Of a DNA stretch of 64,000 bases, positions 34,359 through 43,194 are shown piece after piece. The number at the start of each line of letters is the position of its first letter. Position 1 is the first letter of the stretch. The stretch is from Pseudomonas tumuqii (lineage in GTDB: Bacteria; Pseudomonadota; Gammaproteobacteria; Pseudomonadales; Pseudomonadaceae): the NCBI RefSeq assembly GCF_013184545.1, contig NZ_JAAOJA010000004.1, positions 248,001 through 312,000 on the forward strand. The letters run 5' to 3'. The position numbers and the translations under genes were made by a program. Below the pieces are notes generated by a model. That model worked only from the letters and a program-made list of their open reading frames with translations, was not told the DNA's origin and made no database searches.

Positions 34359-35297
34359 ATGAATTCAGATGCCATCGCTACCCTGCAGCAGCAGTTGCTC
34401 GCCGCATTGAACCCCGCCCCCGTCGAAGCGCGGCGCCTGTTCCACGGCCGCGGGCGCTGCTGGCCGGGGCTCGAGCAGGTCACCGTCGACTGGCTGCAGG
34501 GCGTGCTGCTGGTGTCGCTGTTCCGCGAGCCGGGGCAGGCCGAGCTGGCCGCGCTGAAACACATGCTCATGGCGCTGACCCAGTCGCCCGCCTGGCTGCA
34601 CAGCCAGGCGCACAGCCTGTTGCTGCAACACCGCTACCTGCCGGACAGCGCGACGGAGTGGCTGCTGGGCGAGGTGCGCGATGAATGGCCGATCAGCGAG
34701 CATGGCCTGCGTTTCCAGCTGGATCTGGGCAAGAAGCAGAACAGCGGCCTGTTTCTCGACATGCGCTACGGCCGCCGCTGGGTGCAAGCCCAGGCCGAGG
34801 GCAAGCGGGTGCTCAATCTGTTCGCCTACACCTGCGGTTTCTCGGTGGCCGCCATCGCCGGGGGCGCCGAGCATGTGCTGAACCTGGACATGGCCAGGGC
34901 GGCCCTGAGCCGCGGGCGGGACAATCACCGGCTGAACGGGCATGACCTGAGCCGGGTGAGTTTCCTCGCTCACGACCTGTTCAAATCCTGGGGCAAGGTG
35001 AAGAAGAGCGGTCCCTATGACCTGGTCATCATCGACCCGCCGTCTTTCCAGAAGGGCAGTTTTGTCCTGACCCAGGATTATCGAAAAGTCCTGCGCCGCC
35101 TGCCCGAGTTGCTCAGCGAGCACGGCATGGTCCTGGCCTGCATGAATGACCCGGACATCGGCCCCGACTTTTTACTGCAAAGCATGGCCCTTGAAGCACC
35201 GAGCCTGAGCTTTGTCCAGCGCCTGGAAAACCCGCCGGAGTTCGCCGACAGCCAGCCCGACAGCGGCTTGAAAGCCCTGGTCTTCGAGCGGCCGTGA
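34359..35297 (+). CDS. Class I SAM-dependent rRNA methyltransferase-like protein
   Basis: A 312-residue Methyltrans_SAM family protein. The SAM-binding motif is NLFAYTCGFSVAAIAGGAEHV and the catalytic DPPSFQKG motif is typical of RlmI/RlmK-type m5C or m7G rRNA methyltransferases. Just before lies KKQNSGLFLDMRYGRRWV, which matches the tract that precedes motif I in RlmI-like enzymes. The PUA domain of RlmI is missing, so the substrate may differ. The start follows TGATAAGCCCCCC, a weak ribosome site. The first ATG is used. Confidence 0.88.
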   Translation: MNSDAIATLQQQLLAALNPAPVEARRLFHGRGRCWPGLEQVTVDWLQGVLLVSLFREPGQAELAALKHMLMALTQSPAWLHSQAHSLLLQHRYLPDSATEWLLGEVRDEWPISEHGLRFQLDLGKKQNSGLFLDMRYGRRWVQAQAEGKRVLNLFAYTCGFSVAAIAGGAEHVLNLDMARAALSRGRDNHRLNGHDLSRVSFLAHDLFKSWGKVKKSGPYDLVIIDPPSFQKGSFVLTQDYRKVLRRLPELLSEHGMVLACMNDPDIGPDFLLQSMALEAPSLSFVQRLENPPEFADSQPDSGLKALVFERP

Positions 35298-35394
35298 GAC
35301 GCTCGTCTACTGCGCCCGTCTTGCATCGGCGCTGGATATTTTCCCAGACTCCGATGCCTCCTGTAGGCTGCAATCCTGACCCAAGGAGATCCAC

Positions 35395-35796
35395 ATGCCC
35401 CCGATTGATCCCCAGCAGCGCCTGGCCATTCTCAGCAACCCGGACGCCCAGGACTGCACCGTCTACCGGCCGGATGAAGATGATCCCGAGGCCGAAGAAC
35501 TCGACCTCGGTGATGCCAAAATCCTGTTCAGCGGTGCGTTCCAGGCGCCTGCCGACTGGGACGAACTCGAGCGTGCCGACTTCTTCGGCGATGCCGAGCC
35601 CGATACCTTCGTCACCGCCTATATCGAGTGCGAGGCCAAGCCCGGTTCGGCCGGCTTCTTTGTGGCCGACATCGGCGACTATGTGGCGACCATGCCGGGG
35701 CTGGGCGAGGTGGTGATGTTCTATGTGCACGACTACAGCGAGGACCAGCAGGGCAGGCACTACACCCTCATCCGCGACGATGAACCGCTGGACTGA
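35395..35796 (+). CDS. Conserved acidic hypothetical protein
   Basis: A 133-residue acidic protein with a DEDDPEAEELDLGD stretch, then alternating strands such as FVTAYIECEAKPGSAGFFVADIGDYV and VVMFYVHDYS. No signal peptide. CAAGGAG precedes the ATG. I recognise no named family. It has its own bidirectional terminator, shared with the convergent fumarase gene. Confidence 0.82.
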   Translation: MPPIDPQQRLAILSNPDAQDCTVYRPDEDDPEAEELDLGDAKILFSGAFQAPADWDELERADFFGDAEPDTFVTAYIECEAKPGSAGFFVADIGDYVATMPGLGEVVMFYVHDYSEDQQGRHYTLIRDDEPLD

Positions 35797-35802
35797 GGCT
35801 GG

Positions 35803-35849
35803 CGCTTAAACGACAAACCCGGCACATGGCCGGGTTTGTCGTTTAAGCG
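35803..35849. terminator. Bidirectional terminator-like hairpin
   Basis: Perfect 21-bp arms (35803-35823 and 35829-35849) around a 5-nt loop ACATG. The outer part is A/T-rich (TTAAACGACAAA), giving T-rich stretches both ways. It lies between two convergent genes. Confidence 0.88.
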
Positions 35850-35858
35850 GATTAGCGG

Positions 35859-37382
35859 TTACTTGATTTCAACCGCCAGGCTGTCGTGGATCTTCTTCTG
35901 CCAGATCGCCGGGCCGGTGATGTGCACCGACTCGCCCTTGGTGTCGACCGCCACGGTGACCGGCATGTCTTTCACTTCGAACTCGTAGATGGCTTCCATG
36001 CCCAGTTCGGCGAACGCCAGCACCTTGGATTTCTTGATCGCTTGCGATACCAGGTAGGCGGCGCCGCCGACGGCCATCAGGTACACGGCCTTGTTGTCCT
36101 TGATCGCCTCGATGGCAATCGGACCGCGTTCGGACTTGCCGATCATGCCGAGCAGGCCGGTGCTTTCGAGGATCTGCCGGGTGAACTTGTCCATCCGCGT
36201 GGCGGTAGTCGGGCCAGCCGGGCCAACCACTTCGTCGCCGACCGGATCGACCGGGCCGACGTAATAGATGAAGCGGCCTTTCAGATCGACCGGCAGTTGT
36301 TCACCCTTGTTGAGCATTTCGACCATGCGCTTGTGCGCGGCGTCGCGGCCGGTGAGCATCTTGCCGTTGAGCAGTACGGTCTCGCCCGGCTTCCAGCTCT
36401 GCACGTCTTCCGGGGTGATGCTGTCCAGGTCGACGCGGCGTGCGCTCGGGCCGGCTTCCCAGACGATTTCCGGGTAGGCGTCCAGCGGCGGCGGGGTCAG
36501 CTCGGCCGGGCCGGAGCCGTCGAGGACGAAGTGGGCGTGGCGGGTGGCGGCGCAGTTGGGGATCATGCACACCGGCAGGGAGGCGGCGTGGGTCGGGTAG
36601 TCCATGATCTTGACGTCGAGCACGGTGGTCAGGCCGCCGAGACCCTGGGCGCCGATGCCCAGCTGGTTGACCTTGTCGAACAGTTCCAGGCGCAGTTCCT
36701 CTATGCGGTTCTGCGGGCCGCGGGCCTTCAGTTCATGGATGTCGATGGACTCCATCAATACTTCCTTGGCCATCAGCGCGGCCTTCTCGGCGGTGCCGCC
36801 GATGCCGATGCCGAGCATGCCCGGCGGGCACCAGCCGGCGCCCATTTCCGGCACGGTCTTGAGCACCCAGTCGACGATCGAGTCGGACGGGTTGAGCATG
36901 GCCATCTTCGACTTGTTCTCGGAGCCGCCGCCCTTGGCCGCGACGTCCACTTCGACCTTGGCGCCGGGGACGATGGAGTAGTGGATCACCGCCGGGGTGT
37001 TGTCCTTGGTGTTCTTGCGGGCGCCGGCCGGGTCGGCCAGGATCGAGGCGCGCAGGACGTTTTCCGGCAGGTTGTAGGCGCGCCGTACGCCTTCGTTGAT
37101 CATGTCGTCGATGCTCATGGTCGCGCCGTCCCAGCGCACGTCCATCCCGACGCGGACGAACACGGTGACGATGCCGGTGTCCTGGCAGATCGGCCGGTGG
37201 CCGGTGGCGCACATGCGCGAGTTGATCAGGATCTGCGCCATGGAATCACGGGCGGCCGGGGATTCTTCCTTGAGGTAGGCCTCGTGCATGGCCTGGATGA
37301 AATCCACGGGGTGGTAGTAGGAGATGAACTGCAGGGCATCGGCGACGCTCTGGATCAGGTCGTCTTGCTTGATCACGGTCAT
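35859..37382 (-). CDS. fumA: Fumarate hydratase, class I (iron-sulfur)
   Basis: A 507-residue single-chain enzyme that interconverts fumarate and malate in the TCA cycle. It carries an N-terminal fumarase alpha part (RMCATGHRPICQDTGIVTVFV with a cluster Cys, GAGWCPPGMLGIGIGGT with another, CMIPNCAATRHAHF) and a C-terminal beta part (GPTTATRMDKF, the GxRGxD-like substrate loop, and ELGMEAIYEFEV). The ATG at 37382 follows GGAG by 8 nt; the longer frame from 37442 is rejected. It is adjacent to a GGDEF gene, as in P. aeruginosa. Confidence 0.95.
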   Translation of the reverse strand: MTVIKQDDLIQSVADALQFISYYHPVDFIQAMHEAYLKEESPAARDSMAQILINSRMCATGHRPICQDTGIVTVFVRVGMDVRWDGATMSIDDMINEGVRRAYNLPENVLRASILADPAGARKNTKDNTPAVIHYSIVPGAKVEVDVAAKGGGSENKSKMAMLNPSDSIVDWVLKTVPEMGAGWCPPGMLGIGIGGTAEKAALMAKEVLMESIDIHELKARGPQNRIEELRLELFDKVNQLGIGAQGLGGLTTVLDVKIMDYPTHAASLPVCMIPNCAATRHAHFVLDGSGPAELTPPPLDAYPEIVWEAGPSARRVDLDSITPEDVQSWKPGETVLLNGKMLTGRDAAHKRMVEMLNKGEQLPVDLKGRFIYYVGPVDPVGDEVVGPAGPTTATRMDKFTRQILESTGLLGMIGKSERGPIAIEAIKDNKAVYLMAVGGAAYLVSQAIKKSKVLAFAELGMEAIYEFEVKDMPVTVAVDTKGESVHITGPAIWQKKIHDSLAVEIK

Positions 37383-37621
37383 GCTTGGCGCTCCTTTTGT
37401 AAAGGTAGGAGTAGGGCAGAAACTTCGGCGGCGGCGAACCACGCGTCGACGCGCGGGCGCAGTAAAAAAGGCGCGGCAGTATAACGCGCAGGCGACTGGG
37501 CGGACACCCGCCGGCGGTCGACCTTGGTCGCGGATCGCCCTCTGAACGTGCTGTGCATTTGATCATCACGGGCGTAGAGTGGCGGCTGAATGCCAGTATG
37601 GGATGGAGCCCATAAGCCCCC

Positions 37622-38749
37622 ATGAGCCTAAGCCATCAGCGGGTCACTCAGCATACCCTGCAACGCCTGTTGCTGAAGCGCTTCGGCATGGCGACGGCGA
37701 CCTACGCCCTGACGGGGCTGCTGTGCTGGGTCGCGGTATTCAACGACCTGTTTCGTGCCTCCATACCGACTGCGCTGCTGGTCACCGGCTTGGCGGCGCT
37801 CACTCAGGCGGTCTTCCTCGGCCTGTTTCTCTCCGGGCAGAATCTACGCTTTCGTGACCCCAGCCTGACCGAAGCGCAGGTGCTGGTGGCCCTGGCCTGG
37901 CTGACGCTGTTGTTGGGCATGTTTGCCAATGGCCGCGGCGCCTTGCTGGTGGTCTACGTGCTGATCCTGTTGTTCGGTGTGTTCCAGTTGCCGCCCAGGG
38001 TGTTTGCGCGCTGTGCGGCCATCGCGTTTTTCGGCTTTGCCGGGCTGAATCTTTACGAGGCGTATCTGTACCGGCTGGCCGATCCGGGCCTGGCCATCTT
38101 GCAGGTCAGCGTGTTGGCTGGGGTGATGCTCTGGCTGAGCCTGTTTGCCAGTTATATGCACGCCATGCGTCAGCGCATGCGCCAGCGCCGCTTCGCCTTG
38201 CAAGCGCACCAGGACACCCTGCGCGGAATGATGCGTCAGCTCGAAGGCTTGGTGGCGACGGATGAACTGACCGGCCTGTTCAACCGTCGCCATTTCCTGC
38301 GCTTTGCCAACGGTGAGCTGGAAAGTCTGCGCGCAGGCAGCCAGCACGGCCTGGCGCTGATCGACCTGGATCACTTCAAGCGGATCAACGATGCCCACGG
38401 CCATGCCGCCGGAGATCGTGTCCTGCAGACCTTCGCCAGCGTGGCGCAAGCCTGTCTGCGCGATGGCGATATCATCGCCCGTTACGGCGGCGAGGAATTC
38501 GTGCTGTTGCTACCCAACACCCAGGCCGATCAGTTCACCGCCTGTTGCGAGCGCTTGCGCGAGGCCTTCAATCAGGCTGAACCCGTGGGCATTAAGGTGG
38601 ATACTCTGAGTCTGTCTATCGGAATGACCTTGCTGACCATGCACGATGATCTGGATGAGGCGCTGCAGCGCGCCGATCAGGCGCTCTACCGGGCCAAACG
38701 CAGCGGGCGTAACCGTTGCGCGGCGGCCTGGGAGGATGTCGATGCCTGA
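37622..38749 (+). CDS. Membrane-bound diguanylate cyclase (SadC-like by position)
   Basis: A 375-residue protein with about five or six N-terminal transmembrane helices (from about residue 25 to 180) and a C-terminal GGDEF domain. The active site is RYGGEEF. An inhibitory I-site RxxD (RDGD) lies five residues before it, so product inhibition is expected. It would make cyclic di-GMP at the inner membrane. In P. aeruginosa the gene beside the class I fumarase is SadC, a surface-attachment cyclase; here the protein is shorter. It overlaps the next gene by 8 nt. Confidence 0.9.
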   Translation: MSLSHQRVTQHTLQRLLLKRFGMATATYALTGLLCWVAVFNDLFRASIPTALLVTGLAALTQAVFLGLFLSGQNLRFRDPSLTEAQVLVALAWLTLLLGMFANGRGALLVVYVLILLFGVFQLPPRVFARCAAIAFFGFAGLNLYEAYLYRLADPGLAILQVSVLAGVMLWLSLFASYMHAMRQRMRQRRFALQAHQDTLRGMMRQLEGLVATDELTGLFNRRHFLRFANGELESLRAGSQHGLALIDLDHFKRINDAHGHAAGDRVLQTFASVAQACLRDGDIIARYGGEEFVLLLPNTQADQFTACCERLREAFNQAEPVGIKVDTLSLSIGMTLLTMHDDLDEALQRADQALYRAKRSGRNRCAAAWEDVDA

Positions 38750-39683
38750 GCTCCGGGTGGGTGAGCAACGGCTAACCGTTGCGCCCGCCAGCAACCTGCT
38801 CGATGCCCTACTGCAGGGTGGTGTTGCCGTGCCTTATAGCTGCCGTTCGGGCAGTTGCCATGCCTGCCTGGTGCGCTGCCTGCGCGGTGAGCCGCTGGAT
38901 GCCAAGCCCGAGGCGCTCGACCCGCAGCGTCGCGAGCAGGGCTGGCGGCTGGCCTGCCAGTGCCGGATCGTCGACGACCTGCAGGTCGAAGTGTTCGATC
39001 CGCTGCGCGATGGCCGCCCCGCGCAGATCGCTGCCTGCGACTGGCTCGGCCCGGATGTGCTGCGCCTGCGCCTGACCCCGCAGCAACCGCTGCGTTACCG
39101 GGCCGGTCAGCATCTGGTGCTCTGGACCGATACGGGGATTGCCCGCCCTTATTCGTTGGCCAGCCTACCGGACGAAGATCCCTGGCTGGAGTTCCACCTG
39201 GACTGTCGCCACAGCGGCGCGTTCAGCGATGCGGCGCGGGCATTCAAGCCGGGCGATGCCTTGCGTCTCGGTGAACTGCGCGGCGGCGCCTTGCACTACG
39301 ACCCCGACTGGCAGATGCGCCCGCTCTGGCTGCTGGCGGCCGGCACCGGGCTGGCCCCGCTGTACGGGGTGTTGCGCGAAGCGCTGCGCCAGGATCACCA
39401 GGGCAGCATCCGGGTCATTCACCTGGCCCATGATCGAACCGGACATTACCTGGCCGAACCCCTGGCACAGCTGGCGGCGGAGCATCCGCAGCTGCAGGTC
39501 GAGCTGCTCGGCGCGGCCGAGTTGCCGGCGGCTTTGGCCGAACTGCGCCTTGTTTCCCGGCAAACCCTCGCCTTACTCTGCGGCCACCCCGACAGTGTCG
39601 AACGCTTTACCCGGCGCCTGTATCTGGCAGGCATACCGCGTAATCAGATGTTTGCCGACCTGTTTTTACCGCACGCCCGATAA
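38742..39683 (+). CDS. Ferredoxin-NAD(P)H reductase with N-terminal 2Fe-2S domain
   Basis: A 313-residue protein with an N-terminal plant-type [2Fe-2S] ferredoxin domain (CRSGSCHACLVRC and the later C in LACQC), an FAD-binding domain (ARPYSLASLP), and an NAD(P)H-binding domain (LLAAGTGLAPLYGVL, LLCGHPDSV). This order is that of oxygenase reductase components. No oxygenase is adjacent. The ATG lies inside the end of the diguanylate cyclase gene, with GGAGG upstream, so the two are translationally coupled. Confidence 0.93.
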   Translation: MPELRVGEQRLTVAPASNLLDALLQGGVAVPYSCRSGSCHACLVRCLRGEPLDAKPEALDPQRREQGWRLACQCRIVDDLQVEVFDPLRDGRPAQIAACDWLGPDVLRLRLTPQQPLRYRAGQHLVLWTDTGIARPYSLASLPDEDPWLEFHLDCRHSGAFSDAARAFKPGDALRLGELRGGALHYDPDWQMRPLWLLAAGTGLAPLYGVLREALRQDHQGSIRVIHLAHDRTGHYLAEPLAQLAAEHPQLQVELLGAAELPAALAELRLVSRQTLALLCGHPDSVERFTRRLYLAGIPRNQMFADLFLPHAR

Positions 39684-39716
39684 CCACTTCGGCGGCGTGA
39701 TCCCGGAGCATGAGTG

Positions 39717-40490
39717 ATGAGCGAACACCTGCTGGTTGAGCGCGAGGAAGGTCTGCTGACCCTGCGCCTGAATCGTTTGCACAAGAAAAATGCCCTGACC
39801 CGGGCGATGTACAGCGGCATGGCCGAGGTGCTCGATCAGGCCGATCGGGACGCCAGCGTTCGCGCCGTGCTGATCACCGGCGGCGAGACGTGTTTCACCA
39901 GCGGCAACGATGTGGCCGATTTCATCCAGGCGCCGCCAGCCGGTCTGAACAGTGAAGTGTTCCAGTTCATGCGGGCCCTGTTCGAGTTCAGCAAGCCGGT
40001 GGTGGCGGCGGTCAGCGGCCCGGCGGTGGGCATCGGCACTACCTTGCTGTTGCATTGCGACCTGGTCTACGTCAGCCGCGAGGCGAGCCTGAAGATGCCC
40101 TTCGTCAACCTGGGGTTGTGCCCCGAATACGGCTCCAGCCTGATCCTGCCGCGCCTGCTCGGCCATGCGCGGGCGGCCGAGTTGCTGCTGCTGGGACAGG
40201 GCTTCACTGGCGAGCAGGCGGCCGCCTGGGGGATTGCCAACCAGGCGCTGGCGGACGGTGCCGCGACCCTGGCCAAGGCCCGCGAGATGGCCCTGCGCTT
40301 CCAGCAACTGGCGCCCTCGGCGGTGACCGACAGTAAGCGCCTGATGCGCGCGCCGGGTCGTGAAGAGTTGCGCCGGGTGATCGAGGAGGAGGGCGCACTG
40401 TTCGGCCAGCGCCTGCGCTCGCCGGAAGCCATCGAAGCGCTGACGGCCTTCATGCAGCGGCGGCCGGCGGATTTCTCCCAATTTGGCTAA
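39717..40490 (+). CDS. Enoyl-CoA hydratase/isomerase family protein
   Basis: A 257-residue crotonase-fold protein. The oxyanion-hole strands are present (CFTSGNDVADF and PAVGIGTTLLLHCD). The first catalytic Glu of hydratases (GGxELA) is replaced by GIGTTL. The second Glu region is kept as LGLCPEYGSSLIL. This single-Glu arrangement matches Delta3,Delta2-enoyl-CoA isomerases better than hydratases. GGAG lies 8 nt before the ATG at 39717; a GTG at 39714 is less likely. It follows the reductase gene by 33 nt. Confidence 0.9.
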   Translation: MSEHLLVEREEGLLTLRLNRLHKKNALTRAMYSGMAEVLDQADRDASVRAVLITGGETCFTSGNDVADFIQAPPAGLNSEVFQFMRALFEFSKPVVAAVSGPAVGIGTTLLLHCDLVYVSREASLKMPFVNLGLCPEYGSSLILPRLLGHARAAELLLLGQGFTGEQAAAWGIANQALADGAATLAKAREMALRFQQLAPSAVTDSKRLMRAPGREELRRVIEEEGALFGQRLRSPEAIEALTAFMQRRPADFSQFG

Positions 40491-40503
40491 GCGCCGACTC
40501 GAA

Positions 40504-40560
40504 GGGTGCGCCGCGCGCACCGGCAGTTTTCATGGAGCTCTTGGTGCGCGCGGCGCACCC
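40504..40560. repeat. Inverted repeat, REP-like
   Basis: Perfect 18-bp arms GGGTGCGCCGCGCGCACC (40504-40521) and its complement (40543-40560) with a 21-nt loop, continuing into CTAC. The arm resembles the fragment at 6101-6118. It sits directly before the terminator at 40576-40603. Confidence 0.85.
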
Positions 40561-40575
40561 TACGCTGCACAAACG

Positions 40576-40603
40576 AAAAGGCCGCTCGATCGAGCGGCCT
40601 TTT
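40576..40603. terminator. Bidirectional terminator
   Basis: A 28-nt perfect palindrome with AAAA and TTTT ends and a GGCCGCTCG arm. It separates the enoyl-CoA hydratase gene from the convergent pyruvate kinase gene. Confidence 0.92.
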
Positions 40604-40621
40604 GGCGTTACGGCGCAGGCC

Positions 40622-42073
40622 TTACACCAGCGCTTCACCGACATGCAGGATCTTCATGCCATTGGTGCCACCGATGGTGTGGTAGCTGTCGCCCTTGGTC
40701 AGGATCACCCAGTCGCCCTGCTTGACCACGCCACGCTTGAGCAGTTCGTCCACGGCCGCCTGGCTGACTTGTTCCGGGGGCAGGGCCGCCGGGTCGAACG
40801 GCACGGTGTAGACGCCGCGGAACATGGCGGCGCGGGCCTGGGTGGCGCGGTGCGGGGAGAAGGCGTAGATAGGCACCGAGGAGCGAATCCGCGACATGAT
40901 CAGCGGGGTGTAGCCGCTTTCGGTCAGGGCGATGATCGCTTTGACGCCCGGGAAGTGGTTGGCCGTGTACATGGCCGCGAGGGCGATGCTTTCGTCGCAG
41001 CGCTCGAAGGTCGTGCCCATGCGATGGCTGGAGGCTTTGCTGGTCGGGTGCTTTTCCGCACCGATGCAAATCCGCGCCATGGCCTGCACCGCTTCCAGCG
41101 GGTAGGCACCGGCGGCACTTTCCGCCGAGAGCATCACCGCGTCCGTGTAGTCGAGCACGGCGTTCGCTACGTCGGAGACTTCCGCGCGGGTCGGCATCGG
41201 GTTCTGGATCATCGACTCCATCATCTGGGTCGCGGTGATCACCGCCTTGTTGTGGCGGCGCGCATGCAGAATGATCTTCTTCTGGATGCCGCACAGTTCG
41301 GCGTCACCGATTTCCACACCGAGGTCGCCGCGGGCGACCATTACCGCGTCACTGGCACGGATCAGGCCGTCGAGGGTTTCGTCGTCGGCCACGGCTTCGG
41401 CGCGTTCGATCTTGGCCACCAGCCAGGCGGTACCGCCCGACTCGTCGCGCAGCTTGCGCGCGTACTCCATGTCCGAGGCGTCACGCGGGAAGGACACGGC
41501 CAGGTAATCCAGGTCCATCTCGGCGGCGAGGATGATGTCGGCCTTGTCTTTTTCGGTCAGCGCCGGGGCGGTCAGGCCACCGCCGCGACGGTTGATGCCT
41601 TTATGGTCGGACAGCGGGCCGCCGATCAATACCGAGCAGTGCAGGGCGTCGGCGGTTGCCGTGTCCACGCGCATCACCACCCGGCCGTCATCGAGCAACA
41701 GTTCGTCGCCGACGCCGCAGTCCTTGACCAGATCCGGGTAGTCGATGCCGACGATTTCCTGGGTGCCTTCGGTCAGCGGATGGCTGGTGGAAAAGGTGAA
41801 CCGGTCGCCGACCTTGAGCTCGATGCGTTTGCAGGCGAACTTGGCAATGCGGATCTTCGGTCCTTGCAGGTCGCCGAGCAGGGCGACATGCCGGCCATGC
41901 TTGGCGGCCAGTTCGCGCACCAGCTTGGCGCGGGCCTTGTGCTCGTCCGGCGAGCCGTGGGAGAAGTTCAGGCGGGCGACATCCAGACCCGCGATGATCA
42001 GTTGCTCGAGGACTTCGGGCGAATTGCTCGATGGACCAAGGGTGGCGACGATTTTGGTACGGCGAAAGGTCAT
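40622..42073 (-). CDS. pykA: Pyruvate kinase (PykA type)
   Basis: A 483-residue cytoplasmic glycolytic enzyme that transfers phosphate from phosphoenolpyruvate to ADP. N-terminal TKIVATLGPSSNS, ARLNFSHG, LLGDLQGPKIRI and the signature KIERAEAV (catalytic Lys), then VMVARGDLGVEIG and ITATQMMESMIQNPMPTRAEV, are all present. The C-terminal allosteric domain ends TIGGTNGMKILHVGEALV. The ATG at 42073 follows CAGGAGTCTGTGC. It lies beside the second usp gene, as in P. aeruginosa. Confidence 0.96.
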   Translation of the reverse strand: MTFRRTKIVATLGPSSNSPEVLEQLIIAGLDVARLNFSHGSPDEHKARAKLVRELAAKHGRHVALLGDLQGPKIRIAKFACKRIELKVGDRFTFSTSHPLTEGTQEIVGIDYPDLVKDCGVGDELLLDDGRVVMRVDTATADALHCSVLIGGPLSDHKGINRRGGGLTAPALTEKDKADIILAAEMDLDYLAVSFPRDASDMEYARKLRDESGGTAWLVAKIERAEAVADDETLDGLIRASDAVMVARGDLGVEIGDAELCGIQKKIILHARRHNKAVITATQMMESMIQNPMPTRAEVSDVANAVLDYTDAVMLSAESAAGAYPLEAVQAMARICIGAEKHPTSKASSHRMGTTFERCDESIALAAMYTANHFPGVKAIIALTESGYTPLIMSRIRSSVPIYAFSPHRATQARAAMFRGVYTVPFDPAALPPEQVSQAAVDELLKRGVVKQGDWVILTKGDSYHTIGGTNGMKILHVGEALV

Positions 42074-42162
42074 GCACAGACTCCTGAGTTGCGATTGAGC
42101 GCGAGGCTACTACGCCGTCACCCTGTAGTCATTGTTGCTCTGCACTACCTTTCTGCGCTGCG

Positions 42163-42225
42163 GTTGTGAACATATCGAGCGCCTGGAGGCGGCCGCAGTA
42201 GGCGGGAGTTTTTTCACAGCCGCTC
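42163..42225. repeat. Dispersed hairpin element, copy 2 (downstream of second usp)
   Basis: The reverse complement starts GAGCGGCTGTGAAAAAACTC and ends GCGCTCGATATGTTCACAAC, as in copy 1 at 9823-9869, with an extra stretch in the middle. The stop codon of the usp gene lies within it. The arms can pair and serve as a 3' hairpin. Confidence 0.7.
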
Positions 42226-43122
42226 AGGTTTGAGGACCAATAAATCGCAGTCCACGCTCTCCAGAATGCGTTCCGCGGTATGTCCGATCAGGGCCGTATC
42301 CAGGTGACCGCGGGCGATGGCGCCCATCAGCAGCAGATCGACATGCTGCTCGCGAACAAAGCGTGGCAGCACTTCTTCGGCAAAGCCCTCGATCAAGTGG
42401 GTATCGGGCGTGGCGATCGGGTACTGGCCGATCAACTGCTCGAAGGCTTCGCGGTGCTGGGCGGCGCAACGGGCGACATAGTCATCGTAATTGGCGACCA
42501 GTTCGGCATCGAACATCAGGGTGCGCGGCAAGGGGGAATAACTGTGCAGGTAGTGAGCCTGCATGCCCAGTTGACGGCTCAGTTCGCTGGCGGCGCGAAT
42601 CAGTTGGTGATCGAGCGCCGCCGGTTTGTCGGCACTGTGCAGCGGATCGAGCGCAGCGCACAGGCTGTGGCCCTGCCATTCGGCATGGTGCACCAGCCAT
42701 AGTGGTGCCGGGCAATGGCGGATCAACTGCCAGCAACTGTTGGTCAGCAGCAGCCGGCGCAGCAGGCTGTCATGAACGGTGGACTTGAGCACCAGGTCTG
42801 GCGCCAACTCGTCCACTTTCTCCAAGACCAATTTGTGCAGCGGCCTGCCCCAGCGCACGTCCAGATGCACCTCCAGGCCCTCGGTCCGTAGCGGCGCAGC
42901 CAATTCCTCCAGCCATTGCGTGCCACGGTCGAGCAAGGCGGCGCGCCCCCGGTTTTGCATGGCGGTATCGAACAGATGGCCGGCTTCCAGGGTGGCGTTG
43001 TATTCGACCAGTAGCAGGTGCAGTTGCGCGCGGGTCTTGCGCGCCAGCCATAGCGCGCGCTCGAGAGCCGGCTGGTGGGGCTGCTGGGAATCGATGACCA
43101 CCAGTAGCTGTTGCAGATTCAT
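42214..43122 (-). CDS. Universal stress protein, tandem Usp domains (UspE-like)
   Basis: A 302-residue cytoplasmic protein with two Usp domains: QQLLVVIDSQQPHQPALERAL opens the first and LCAALDPLHSADKP the second, with VDLLLMGAIARGHLDTALIGHTAERIL near the end. The second domain lacks the full GxxG...GS ATP-binding motif. The ATG at 43122 gives the family N-terminus; the longer frame from 43164 is rejected. An ANR-like box (43181-43194) lies 60-72 nt upstream. Located between pyruvate kinase and a divergent lipoprotein gene. Confidence 0.92.
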   Translation of the reverse strand: MNLQQLLVVIDSQQPHQPALERALWLARKTRAQLHLLLVEYNATLEAGHLFDTAMQNRGRAALLDRGTQWLEELAAPLRTEGLEVHLDVRWGRPLHKLVLEKVDELAPDLVLKSTVHDSLLRRLLLTNSCWQLIRHCPAPLWLVHHAEWQGHSLCAALDPLHSADKPAALDHQLIRAASELSRQLGMQAHYLHSYSPLPRTLMFDAELVANYDDYVARCAAQHREAFEQLIGQYPIATPDTHLIEGFAEEVLPRFVREQHVDLLLMGAIARGHLDTALIGHTAERILESVDCDLLVLKPERL

Positions 43123-43180
43123 GGTCTGGACCTCGCTGTGGGTTAGCTGCACATTGCAACGCATGGGGGCGCTGCTGGCG

Positions 43181-43194
43181 TTGATCTGTATCAG
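43181..43194. promoter_or_regulatory. ANR/FNR-like box upstream of second usp gene
   Basis: TTGATCTGTATCAG matches TTGAT-N4-ATCAA at 9 of 10 defined bases. It is centred about 65 nt upstream of the usp start, close to the 69 nt seen at the first usp gene. It is also about 114 nt from the divergent lipoprotein start. Confidence 0.68.

Noticed and set aside
35886..37484. Antisense 532-codon frame over the fumarase gene
   Set aside because: His/Arg/Asp-rich shadow with no domain pattern. The class I fumarase on the other strand is certain.
40532..42169. Antisense 545-codon frame over pyruvate kinase
   Set aside because: Shadow frame that also spans a terminator and REP-like repeat. No ribosome site.
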